Part shown: positions 1 to 5,933 of the stretch, in pieces
Numbering within the stretch: the stretch's first letter is position 1
Layout of the letters: each line of letters opens with the position of its first letter
Assembly: GCA_964540005.1 (NCBI GenBank)
Contig: CAZILN010000237.1
Coordinates: 1-6,116 of the forward strand
DNA from: CAZILN01 sp964540005
GTDB taxonomy: Bacteria > Bacteroidota > Bacteroidia > Bacteroidales > SM23-62
Reading direction: 5' to 3'
Length of the DNA stretch: 6,116 bases
The notes under the pieces: model-generated
What the model was told of the DNA's origin: nothing
Database searches by the model: none
The model's input: the letters and a program-made list of their open reading frames with translations, nothing else
Made by a program: the position numbers and the translations under genes

Positions 1-1155
1 ATGCTATTCATGCCTTATGTGATCCCTTTCTATCAATCGAACGGACTGGATATGCATGACATTATGATCCTGCAGGCAGTATATTCGGTTTCCATACTGG
101 TGCTTGAAATACCCTCGGGTTACCTGGCGGATGTCATCGGCCGCAAGAAGACCCTTATACTGGGAACTTTCCTGGGGTTCCTGGGACTTGCCGGATACAG
201 CCTTTCCTATACCTTTTGGGGATTCCTCATAGCCGAGATAGTACTTGGTTTTGGCCAGAGCTTCATATCAGGGGCCGATTCAGCACTGCTGTATGATACC
301 CTGCTTAATATGCAAAAACAGAAGAAGTATATGCGGTATGAAGGGCAGATGGTTTCTATCGGAAATGTTTCCGAGGCTCTGGCGGGACTGGCGGGGGCGG
401 GACTGGCAACCATCAGCCTCAGGATGAACTATTATGTGCAGACAGGCATTGCATTCGCCGCTGTGCCCGTAGCCCTCCTGCTGGTAGAACCTGTGGTGCA
501 TCAGCAACTGCGGGTATTGAAATTCAGGACCATCCTGCAGATCGTGCATTATTCACTGGTACAGAACGGGAAGCTCCGGCAGAACATCGTTTTTTCATCC
601 ATTATAGGCGCCTGTACCCTGATCATGGCATGGTTTGTTCAGCCCTACTTCCAGGAAGTATCGCTCCCGCTGCCGCTCTTCGGGATCTTCTGGACCATGC
701 TGAACCTCACAGTAGGAATTGCCGCATTCACAGCATACCGCTTTGAAAGAAGGATGGGCCAGAGACTTACCATTATAATGATCGCCGTACTGATACCCAC
801 AGGATATCTGCTGGCAGGCAGGTTTCAGAGCCTCTGGGGCATCAGCATTATTTTCATTTTCTACTTCATACGGGGACTGGCTACACCGGTGCTTAAAGAC
901 TATATCAACCGCGATACCAGCTCGGAGATAAGAGCCACAGTCCTGTCAGTCAGAAATATGATCATCAGGCTGACATTCATTCTGGTGGGACCGGCCATGG
1001 GATATATATCGGATCATAATGGGTTGAGCACCGCACTCTATTCAGGGGGCACAGTATTCCTGTTTTTTGCCCTTATAATGGCCCTTTTCATTACCCTGAT
1101 ACGCAAAGACCCGGTATCAGAACCATTTCAGAAAGGAAGTATCAATTCAGACTGA
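1..1155 (+). CDS. MFS transporter, N-terminus probably cut by window edge
   Basis: A polytopic inner-membrane protein of the major facilitator superfamily, expected to move a small solute by secondary transport; the substrate cannot be told. The clearest motif is the loop 2-3 signature GYLADVIGRKK (residues 40-50), matching the MFS motif A pattern GxLaDrxGRkk. Hydrophobic segments follow at about 23-38, 52-70, 72-95, 122-139, 145-161, 198-216, 224-244, 254-274, 276-294, 318-335 and 348-368, with a charged central loop near 163-195. Only the tail of helix 1 is present (residues 1-10), so the true start is probably about 20 codons upstream and the ATG at base 1 is likely internal. The gene ends in TGA inside a 19-nt repeat and converges on the hydrolase gene 29 bp away. 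An internal 15-nt in-frame near-duplication encodes the Gly/Ala-rich helix 5. Family assignment is secure; function is not. Confidence 0.87.
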   Translation: MLFMPYVIPFYQSNGLDMHDIMILQAVYSVSILVLEIPSGYLADVIGRKKTLILGTFLGFLGLAGYSLSYTFWGFLIAEIVLGFGQSFISGADSALLYDTLLNMQKQKKYMRYEGQMVSIGNVSEALAGLAGAGLATISLRMNYYVQTGIAFAAVPVALLLVEPVVHQQLRVLKFRTILQIVHYSLVQNGKLRQNIVFSSIIGACTLIMAWFVQPYFQEVSLPLPLFGIFWTMLNLTVGIAAFTAYRFERRMGQRLTIIMIAVLIPTGYLLAGRFQSLWGISIIFIFYFIRGLATPVLKDYINRDTSSEIRATVLSVRNMIIRLTFILVGPAMGYISDHNGLSTALYSGGTVFLFFALIMALFITLIRKDPVSEPFQKGSINSD

Positions 1156-1206
1156 GAGGACCAGCACAGGTTTACAGGATCAATTCAGATTGACAGGTGC
1201 AATTCA
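1122..1206. repeat. 19-nt tandem repeat across two converging gene ends
   Basis: Consecutive 19-nt units at 1141-1159, 1160-1178 and 1179-1197 all start with A and end in AGG. The first and third match at 17 of 19 positions (ATCAATTCAGAYTGASAGG); the middle one matches the third at 13 of 19. A more decayed unit precedes them (1122-1140, 12 of 19), and a fragment CAATTCA recurs in phase at 1200-1206. The array contains the TGA stop of the MFS gene (1153-1155) and, on the other strand, the TGA stop of the hydrolase gene (1185-1187), so it fills the whole 29-bp gap and reaches into both reading frames. It forms no strong hairpin and has no T-run, so it is not an obvious terminator. Origin by local tandem duplication is inferred. 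Confidence 0.65.
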
Positions 1207-1946
1207 TCATAGGCGAGATGTACCCGGCCGGGCAGCTCCTTTTCAACCTCTGCATGCAATCCAAGCTGATGACCTATGTGGGTCAGGTAAGCTGATTCCG
1301 GCTGTACCCTCTCAATCACGGCCAGGGCCTGTTCCAGGTTAAAATGGGAGATGTGTTCTTTTTTTCGTAAGGCACATATTACAAGGATCTTCAATCCCTC
1401 GAGCTTATTCAGTTCATCTTCCGGTATGAGGTTGGTATCTGTAATATAGGCCATGGCGCCAATCCTGAATCCCAGGACAGGCAGGTGGTAATGCAGGGTC
1501 CTGACCGGTATGATCCCTACCCCGTTTACATTAAAAGGGGTGGCATCTATGATATGCACATTGACCTGTGGAATCCCGGGGTACCTGCGTTCCGCAAAAA
1601 TATAGGGGAATTCATTCTGCAGGGCCCGGATAACCCGTTGTTCTGCATAGATATCCACAGGACGGCGTGTCAGGAAATTAAAGGCACGGATATCATCCAG
1701 TCCGCCAACATGATCCCTGTGCCCATGGGTGTACAATATGGCATCCAGGCTCCTTCCCCCCCGGGTGAGCATCTGCTGCCGGAAATCCGGACCCGTATCT
1801 ATTACAATGGTCTTGCCGCCGGTTTCTATCAGGACAGATGACCGGAGCCTTTTATCCCTTGAGTCTTCTGACAGGCAGACATCACACTGGCAGGCGATCA
1901 CCGGAACGCCCTGAGAAGTACCGGTCCCCAGGAAGCTGAGCTTCAT
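1185..1946 (-). CDS. PhnP-like MBL-fold metallo-hydrolase
   Basis: A cytoplasmic metallo-beta-lactamase-fold hydrolase of the PhnP type, whose characterised member opens 5-phosphoribosyl 1,2-cyclic phosphate. The metal motif THGHRDHVGGLDD lies at residues 73-85 (H74, H76, D78, H79). Further probable ligands are H152 or H154 in LHYHLPVLGFR, D170 in ITDTN, H198/H201 in HISHF, and H223/H226 in LTHIGH. An N-terminal CxCxxC (C19, C21, C24) matches the extra structural zinc site known in PhnP. The 253-residue length and start (MKLSFLGTGTSQG) are typical. No phosphonate (phn) genes are nearby, so the C-P lyase role should not be assumed; stand-alone homologues are common in Bacteroidota and their substrate is unclear. 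It is divergent from the methyltransferase gene and convergent with the MFS gene. The last codons overlap the 19-nt repeat. The upstream region has only a weak -7-like TAATTTTA (1969-1976, minus strand). Confidence 0.88.
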   Translation of the reverse strand: MKLSFLGTGTSQGVPVIACQCDVCLSEDSRDKRLRSSVLIETGGKTIVIDTGPDFRQQMLTRGGRSLDAILYTHGHRDHVGGLDDIRAFNFLTRRPVDIYAEQRVIRALQNEFPYIFAERRYPGIPQVNVHIIDATPFNVNGVGIIPVRTLHYHLPVLGFRIGAMAYITDTNLIPEDELNKLEGLKILVICALRKKEHISHFNLEQALAVIERVQPESAYLTHIGHQLGLHAEVEKELPGRVHLAYDELHLSI

Positions 1947-2003
1947 TTCATATTGATATTAAAGAACCTAAAATTATAAATCATTATTAATGAGAAGGGC
2001 ATT

Positions 2004-2037
2004 TTTGAAGTATTTTCCTCTGTAAAAGTTAAATTTG
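2004..2037 (+). promoter_or_regulatory. Bacteroidota-type promoter of the RsmI-like gene
   Basis: TTTG at 2004-2007 (the -33 element) is followed after a 22-nt spacer by TAAATTTG at 2030-2037, an exact match to the Bacteroidota -7 element TAnnTTTG. The published spacing for this promoter class is about 17-23 nt. Transcription would start around 2041-2045, directly before the ATG at 2046, giving an mRNA with a leader of zero to a few bases. The elements are seen directly; their use is inferred. Confidence 0.55.
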
Positions 2038-2045
2038 TTTTCAAT

Positions 2046-2756
2046 ATGAAACCCATCCTGTACCTTATACCTGTCCCCATCAGCGATTCACCTGCCGATG
2101 AGGTTATCCCCCGGTCACAGATTGATCTGCTTAACAGGCTGGAACATTTTATTGTAGAAGACATCCGGACCGCCAGGAGACAGCTCAGAAAAATGGGTTT
2201 CACCGGGGTGATCGACGATCTTTCGTTCTACCTGCTGAATGAACATACTGCAGACTCAGAATTGCATAAGCTCTTACTGCCACTGGAAAGCGGTCATTCA
2301 ACCGGCCTGATGTCTGAAGCAGGGCTGCCAGGTGTGGCAGATCCGGGAAGTGAATACATCAGGTTGGTCCATCAATCAGGTTTCAGGGTAAGGCCGCTGG
2401 TAGGCCCCTCCTCTATTTTCCTGGCCCTTATGGCTTCCGGATTGAACGGCCAGCAGTTCAGATTCCAAGGTTATTTACCTGTTAAAAAGGATATGCGCAT
2501 CAGGGAACTGCGAAAACTGGAAAAAAAGTCTGCTGAGACAGGCGAAACCCAGATCTTCATGGAAACCCCTTACAGGAACATGGCAGTATTCGAAGATATT
2601 ATAAGCCATTGCAAGCCATCCACCCTGCTGTGCATTGCAGCAGATATTACCGATGATATTGAATGGATACGTACAAAGACTATAGCAGAGTGGAAAAACA
2701 ACAGGCCGGATATTCATAAACATCCGGCCATCTTTGTCTTGTCAGGGAGAGAATAA
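2046..2756 (+). CDS. RsmI-like SAM-dependent methyltransferase
   Basis: A tetrapyrrole-methylase-fold SAM methyltransferase related to RsmI, which 2'-O-methylates C1402 of 16S rRNA. Recognisable blocks are VEDIRTARR (38-46, matching the AEDTRxTRxLL region), SEAGLPGVADPG (90-101, the SDAGTP-SDPG loop of the SAM site), LVGPSS (118-123), FQGYLPVKK (140-148) and METPYRN (172-178, matching the F-YES-HR region). The N-terminal signature differs: IPVPISDSP stands where RsmI has TPIGNLxD. At 236 residues it is shorter than RsmI (about 280) and lacks its C-terminal extension. Bacteroidota often carry such a short form beside a canonical RsmI, so this is more likely a paralogue with an untested target than RsmI itself. 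The ATG is fixed by homology (MKPILYLIPV) and lies almost on the predicted transcription start. It converges on the FKBP gene 27 bp away with no convincing terminator between. Confidence 0.85.
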   Translation: MKPILYLIPVPISDSPADEVIPRSQIDLLNRLEHFIVEDIRTARRQLRKMGFTGVIDDLSFYLLNEHTADSELHKLLLPLESGHSTGLMSEAGLPGVADPGSEYIRLVHQSGFRVRPLVGPSSIFLALMASGLNGQQFRFQGYLPVKKDMRIRELRKLEKKSAETGETQIFMETPYRNMAVFEDIISHCKPSTLLCIAADITDDIEWIRTKTIAEWKNNRPDIHKHPAIFVLSGRE

Positions 2757-2783
2757 GGCCAGGGGGTTAAGCACCTATCCCGG

Positions 2784-3698
2784 CTAATTCAGATCGGTGA
2801 TCTCAATATCAAAAAGGATTGTCATATAGGGTCCTACCAGGGTATAACCTCGCTGATCCACCAGTCCGGCTGCACCATATGCCTTTGTATACGGTATAAG
2901 CAGGGTACCCTTGCTTCCTTTTTGCATTAACAGCAGCCCCTCATTCCAGCCAGGAATTAAATATTCACCCGGATAGCTGAATGTATAATCCTCTTCACCG
3001 GAGCGGTCAAATACCCTGCCGTCAAGGTAATAGGCCGTGTAATTAAGACTTACCAGATCTCCCTGGGTGATGTAAGCACCCTCTCCGGCCACTTCCTCAA
3101 CATAGTAAACAGAGTCTGTTGATGCCAGTTTGTCTATATTATTACTGTCAAGAAATGCCTGTATCAACCCGGTTTCATATGCATCCGGGTCCTGGATCAC
3201 CCTGATGAGTTCAATATGATAAATCAAGGTAGAATAGGGAGGTATATTGGAACCGGTACTGGAGCCCAGCCCGATATCTGAAGGCACAATCAGGGTAGCT
3301 GATCCCCCCTCATTAATCATAGCCAATCCTTCCTGCAGTCCGGGCAGCAAAGATTCCAATCCAAATCTAAGAGGGCCATAGATCACAGACTTATCGTACA
3401 TTTGTTCAGCCGCTGCTACAGTATCGTATGTTGTTCCGAAAACGGTACCATCTACCAGTTCCCCCGTGTATTCGATCTCAACTAAATCTGTCCCTTCCGG
3501 TTTGATCCCATCCCCCTCCTCTGTAGAAATGAAATACAAGCCAGATGCAGTTGGTTCAACCGTGATATTATTCTCAATCAGGTATTCTTCGAGAGCCCTC
3601 CGTTCGTTTTCTTTTAATTCTTCATCACTATTATCACTGCAAGCGCTCATCAACAACGCGATAATAAGGACAAGGGACAGGCTAAGTATGTTTTTCAC
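2784..3698 (-). CDS. Tandem two-domain FKBP-type isomerase lipoprotein
   Basis: An envelope lipoprotein with two FKBP-type peptidyl-prolyl isomerase domains. Residues 1-20 form a lipoprotein signal peptide with lipobox LMSAC (C20), followed by acidic SDNSDEE, which resembles the lipoprotein export signal that sends Bacteroidota lipoproteins to the cell surface. Domain 1 spans about 52-167 and domain 2 about 195-303. Each is preceded by a similar helix-plus-strand lead-in (EEYLIENNITVEPTASGLYF at 37-56; the second near 180-200), pointing to internal duplication. Against FKBP12, domain 2 keeps Y220, F230, D231, W251 and Y274 of the active-site pocket, while domain 1 has Y77 and F87 but G88, L121 and L144 in place of the Asp, Trp and second Tyr. 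Domain 2 may therefore be the catalytic one. The start codon is GTG; a TAA six codons upstream leaves no in-frame ATG. It probably has its own promoter in the 126-bp gap from the GldI-like gene. Confidence 0.88.
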   Translation of the reverse strand: MKNILSLSLVLIIALLMSACSDNSDEELKENERRALEEYLIENNITVEPTASGLYFISTEEGDGIKPEGTDLVEIEYTGELVDGTVFGTTYDTVAAAEQMYDKSVIYGPLRFGLESLLPGLQEGLAMINEGGSATLIVPSDIGLGSSTGSNIPPYSTLIYHIELIRVIQDPDAYETGLIQAFLDSNNIDKLASTDSVYYVEEVAGEGAYITQGDLVSLNYTAYYLDGRVFDRSGEEDYTFSYPGEYLIPGWNEGLLLMQKGSKGTLLIPYTKAYGAAGLVDQRGYTLVGPYMTILFDIEITDLN

Positions 3699-3740
3699 TG
3701 GTAAATATTTTAGTTAAAATTTAATCATCTCATTTTATAC

Positions 3741-3754
3741 AAGATTGCAATCTT
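3741..3754. promoter_or_regulatory. 14-bp perfect palindrome, possible operator
   Basis: AAGATTGCAATCTT is a perfect 14-bp palindrome in the leader of the two-domain FKBP gene, about 43 bp above its GTG and about 50 bp below the predicted -7 element. As RNA it could form only a 5-bp stem with a TGCA loop, so a binding site for a dimeric regulator is the better guess. No regulator gene is nearby, and chance cannot be excluded. Confidence 0.3.
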
Positions 3755-3804
3755 ATTTATCTATTGGATGATGATACATCTCCTGTGGTTGCGTGATATA
3801 AATA

Positions 3805-3835
3805 CAAATTTAAAAGGAATTACCCTAATCTGAAA
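3805..3835 (-). promoter_or_regulatory. Probable promoter of the two-domain FKBP gene
   Basis: On the minus strand 3812-3805 reads TAAATTTG, an exact Bacteroidota -7 element. It is preceded, after a 19-nt spacer, by TTTC (3835-3832), three of four bases of the -33 element TTTG. The -33 part lies within the last codons of the GldI-like gene. Transcription would start near 3798-3801, giving a leader of roughly 100 nt that contains the 14-bp palindrome. This suggests the two FKBP genes can be expressed separately. Confidence 0.45.
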
Positions 3836-4364
3836 CTTCCAGTAACTCTAATTCATAAACAATAACTGATCTGGGTGGAATTTTGTTTTCATCGCCCAAC
3901 AGGCCATAGGCCATGTGGGGTGGCAGAATGAACCTGGCTTTGTCACCCTGCCTCATTAAAAGCATTCCCTGCACCAGTCCGGATTCCTCCTGGTCCCTGC
4001 CAATTCTGACTCTCTTTGGTCCACCTTCCTTTGAACTGTAACAGGGTGTCCCGTCCAGCAAACTGATATCATAATGCATCAGAATATCCTTGCCTATGGC
4101 GGTGGCCGGACCGTTTCCCTTCTCATAAATCTGGTAATACAGGCCGGTTTCAGTTATCTCCATATCCCATCCCCTCCTGCTTGCAAAGCTTTCTATCAAT
4201 TCTTTGTCCTGTTTGACCAGGTAGCGGTTGGCCCTTTCCACCAGTTTCTGCTGCTCACTGAATTCTTCGGGACTCAGTTTTTGCCTTTCATCCTGTTGCC
4301 GGCAGGCAGGCAGGAGGCTTCCGGTAAGAAAAAATGAAATTGCTATATATAAGAATGTCCTCAT
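3825..4364 (-). CDS. GldI-like single-domain FKBP lipoprotein
   Basis: An envelope lipoprotein of 179 residues with one FKBP-type domain, of the kind often annotated as gliding-motility-associated isomerase GldI in Bacteroidota. The signal peptide ends in lipobox LLPAC (C21), followed by RQQDERQ. A charged helical stretch (about 30-63) leads into the GWDMxxTxTGLYYQIYxxGxG entry (65-85), and the FKBP core runs from about 92 to 177. Tyr98 and Tyr153 (AYG) of the classical pocket remain, but the FD pair of FKBP12 is C108-Y109 here and the pocket Trp is L130, so isomerase activity may be weak and a chaperone role is possible. Its ATG overlaps the stop of the DHH gene as TAATG, arguing for one mRNA and coupled translation. 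No other gliding or type IX secretion genes are visible, so a motility role is not supported by context. Confidence 0.88.
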   Translation of the reverse strand: MRTFLYIAISFFLTGSLLPACRQQDERQKLSPEEFSEQQKLVERANRYLVKQDKELIESFASRRGWDMEITETGLYYQIYEKGNGPATAIGKDILMHYDISLLDGTPCYSSKEGGPKRVRIGRDQEESGLVQGMLLMRQGDKARFILPPHMAYGLLGDENKIPPRSVIVYELELLEVSD

Positions 4365-5380
4365 TATGAGCCATTTAAATAAACTGCAATGGACTCCTCG
4401 AATAAGCGTATGGTATCATATAATCCGTGATGGGACTCCCCTCCGGCTGCATTGCTATGTCCGCCTCCGTTAAAATATTTCCTTGCAAAATGGTTGATTT
4501 CAATGTCCCCTTTTGACCGGAAGGACATCTTTATATGATCATCCCTTTCAATGATCAGTGCAGTCACCTGTATACCGTCAATAGTAAACGGAAGATTAAC
4601 GAAACCTTCAGTATCACCTGTGACATGATTGAAGCTGTTAAGCTCCTTTATAGTTAAACTTATATGAGCTACTTTTATTTCATCCAGTATGACCATTTTC
4701 TCATTCAGGCAGTAACCCATAAGGCGTATGCGGTCAGCGGAATAATTCTCATAAACGCTGCTGTAAATAGCATCCTTGTCTATCCCCGTTTCTAAAAGGC
4801 TGCCGACTACCCTGTATGTGTCAGGACGGGAACTGTTAAACTGAAAACACCCGGTATCGGTCATAATGCCTGTGAAAAGGCATGTTGCTATATCCGCATC
4901 AAGCACCGCCTCTCCTTCAATTCCACAAATCAGGTAATACATTAACTCTGCTGCAGAGCTAAACTCAGTATATGAAATGATCATATCAGTGAACTGATGC
5001 GGCTCAGGGTGATGATCCACCAGTATCTTGTAAGCCCCGGATGCCGTAAAGGCCTCCTGCATTTTATCAAGCCGGTTTAATTCATTGAAATCCATGCATA
5101 CTACAAGATCCGCATCATTCAATGCCTGGTCCACCTTTTCCTTATGATCCAAATAGACCAGTATATCACCGCTCCCGGGAAGAAAATCAAGAAAATGCGG
5201 AAATTCATTGGGAAGGGCCATGGTAATCCGTTTGGCTTTCTTTCTAAGATACCAGTACAATCCCAGCATGGTGCCAAGGGCATCTCCATCAGGATTTACA
5301 TGGGTCAGCAAAACAATATTTTCTGTCCGGGTAAAATGCCTGTCCAGCTCTTTAATTATGTCATCCGTTATCCTTACCAA
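4364..5380 (-). CDS. nrnA: DHH/DHHA1 phosphoesterase, NrnA type
   Basis: A cytoplasmic DHH-family phosphoesterase of the NrnA type, enzymes that degrade 2-5 nt RNA fragments (nanoRNA), in some cases pGpG, and often dephosphorylate 3'-phosphoadenosine 5'-phosphate. Metal motifs are in order: THVNPDGDALG (26-36; H27, D31, D33), MDFNELNRL (D97), VDHHPEP (D122, H123, H124) and MTDTGCFQF (D175). The C-terminal DHHA1 domain has the SFRSKGDIEIN strand (286-296) and the nucleotide-binding GGGH (305-308) with AAGG. The 338-residue length is typical. The start is TTG: an in-frame TGA lies two codons upstream and the first ATG (residue 38) would remove the first motif. The stop overlaps the ATG of the GldI-like lipoprotein gene by one base. 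Upstream lies ndk, divergent. The exact substrate range is inferred, because related enzymes differ in nanoRNA, pAp and pGpG preference. Confidence 0.9.
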   Translation of the reverse strand: MVRITDDIIKELDRHFTRTENIVLLTHVNPDGDALGTMLGLYWYLRKKAKRITMALPNEFPHFLDFLPGSGDILVYLDHKEKVDQALNDADLVVCMDFNELNRLDKMQEAFTASGAYKILVDHHPEPHQFTDMIISYTEFSSAAELMYYLICGIEGEAVLDADIATCLFTGIMTDTGCFQFNSSRPDTYRVVGSLLETGIDKDAIYSSVYENYSADRIRLMGYCLNEKMVILDEIKVAHISLTIKELNSFNHVTGDTEGFVNLPFTIDGIQVTALIIERDDHIKMSFRSKGDIEINHFARKYFNGGGHSNAAGGESHHGLYDTIRLFEESIAVYLNGS

Positions 5381-5488
5381 AGCTCAGATTATTAAGGGAT
5401 TCAAGGAACCCGCTAAGATAAGAATATTCGTTAACAGATCATTATAAAAAAAACCTTATATTCGCCCTCTTTAAATAAACCCAATACC
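5381..5488. promoter_or_regulatory. Divergent control region between nrnA-like gene and ndk
   Basis: This 108-bp AT-rich gap must hold promoters for both flanking genes. For ndk, TATATTCG (5457-5464, plus) matches TAnnTTTG with one mismatch, 24 nt before the ATG, but I find no TTTG at proper spacing. For the phosphoesterase gene, TATCTTAG (5420-5413, minus) also has one mismatch, and only a T-run lies at -33 distance. GAATATTC (5422-5429) and GTTAAC (5430-5435) are short palindromes between them. No Shine-Dalgarno sequence precedes either start, as expected in Bacteroidota. Assignments are weak. Confidence 0.3.
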
Positions 5489-5917
5489 ATGGCCGGCAAT
5501 TTAACTTTTACCATGATTAAACCGGGAGCCGTAAGCAAGGATTTTACGGGCCCCATTCTGAAAATGATCAATGAATCAGGTTTCAGGATAATAGCAATGA
5601 AGCTTACTAGAATGACTACCCGTCAGGCAGAGGCCTTTTATGCGGTTCACAGGGAAAGGCCATTTTACAGGAGCCTGGTCAGTTATATGTCATCCGGACC
5701 AATAGTTGCTGCCATACTGGAAAAGGATAATGCAGTTGCCGATTACCGGACACTGATCGGTGCCACCAATCCATCTGAAGCCGCAGAGGGTACCATAAGA
5801 AAACTGTATGCCGAATCAGTTGAGAGCAATGCTGTTCATGGTTCTGACAGCGACGAGAATGCCATTATTGAAAGCAATTTCTTCTTTTCTGAAACCGATC
5901 GCATCGGTTTGGTATAA
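5489..5917 (+). CDS. ndk: Nucleoside diphosphate kinase
   Basis: Cytoplasmic nucleoside diphosphate kinase, which moves the terminal phosphate of ATP to other NDPs and dNDPs through a phosphohistidine. The catalytic signature NAVHGSDSDE places the active His at 117. The other expected pocket residues are present: K11 (TMIKPGAV), Y51, R87, T93 (GATNP), R104 and N114. The 142-residue length and ATG start (MAGNLTFTMIKP) are typical. The usual KPDAV motif reads KPGAV, losing a commonly conserved Asp (residue 13), though no catalytic residue is affected. It is transcribed divergently from the nrnA-like gene and converges on the DUF721 gene 41 bp away. The last eight codons overlap a perfect 8-bp inverted repeat, so the 3' end of the gene may double as its terminator stem. 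Identification is certain. Confidence 0.97.
   Translation: MAGNLTFTMIKPGAVSKDFTGPILKMINESGFRIIAMKLTRMTTRQAEAFYAVHRERPFYRSLVSYMSSGPIVAAILEKDNAVADYRTLIGATNPSEAAEGTIRKLYAESVESNAVHGSDSDENAIIESNFFFSETDRIGLV
5892..5910. terminator. 8-bp hairpin overlapping the end of ndk
   Basis: AAACCGAT-CGC-ATCGGTTT is a perfect 8-bp stem with a 3-nt loop, lying inside the last codons of ndk, five bases before its stop. A-rich left and T-rich right flanks make it usable on both strands, which would suit a convergent junction, but only three T residues follow the stem core on either strand, so termination would be weak. It could equally be coincidental coding sequence. Confidence 0.3.
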
Positions 5918-5933
5918 GCTTTCGGGTTTAAAA

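Noticed and set aside
1485..1841. 118-codon open frame on the plus strand opposite the PhnP-like gene
   Set aside because: It lies wholly antisense to a clear metallo-hydrolase and its translation has no recognisable domain; a shadow frame.
1185..1946. A phosphonate-degradation (phn) role for the PhnP-like hydrolase
   Set aside because: No C-P lyase or phosphonate transport genes are present in the window; the family is widespread outside such operons.
2046..2756. Calling this gene rsmI outright
   Set aside because: The N-terminal signature and the C-terminal extension of RsmI are missing and the protein is about 45 residues short, so a paralogue is at least as likely.
2758..2784. Possible terminator between the converging methyltransferase and FKBP genes (GCCaGGG paired with CCCGGC)
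   Set aside because: The stem is only 6 bp with a bulged A, the loop is 14 nt, and no T-run follows on the plus strand; too weak to call.
4301..4314. GGCA tetranucleotide run at the lipobox codons of the GldI-like gene, a possible phase-variation tract
   Set aside because: Only 3.5 copies, too few for useful slippage, and the codons are fully explained by the PAC lipobox.
4970..4995. Small inverted repeats in the phosphoesterase gene (ATATGA/TCATAT and ATCAG/CTGAT)
   Set aside because: Stems of 5-6 bp inside well-conserved coding sequence; expected by chance.
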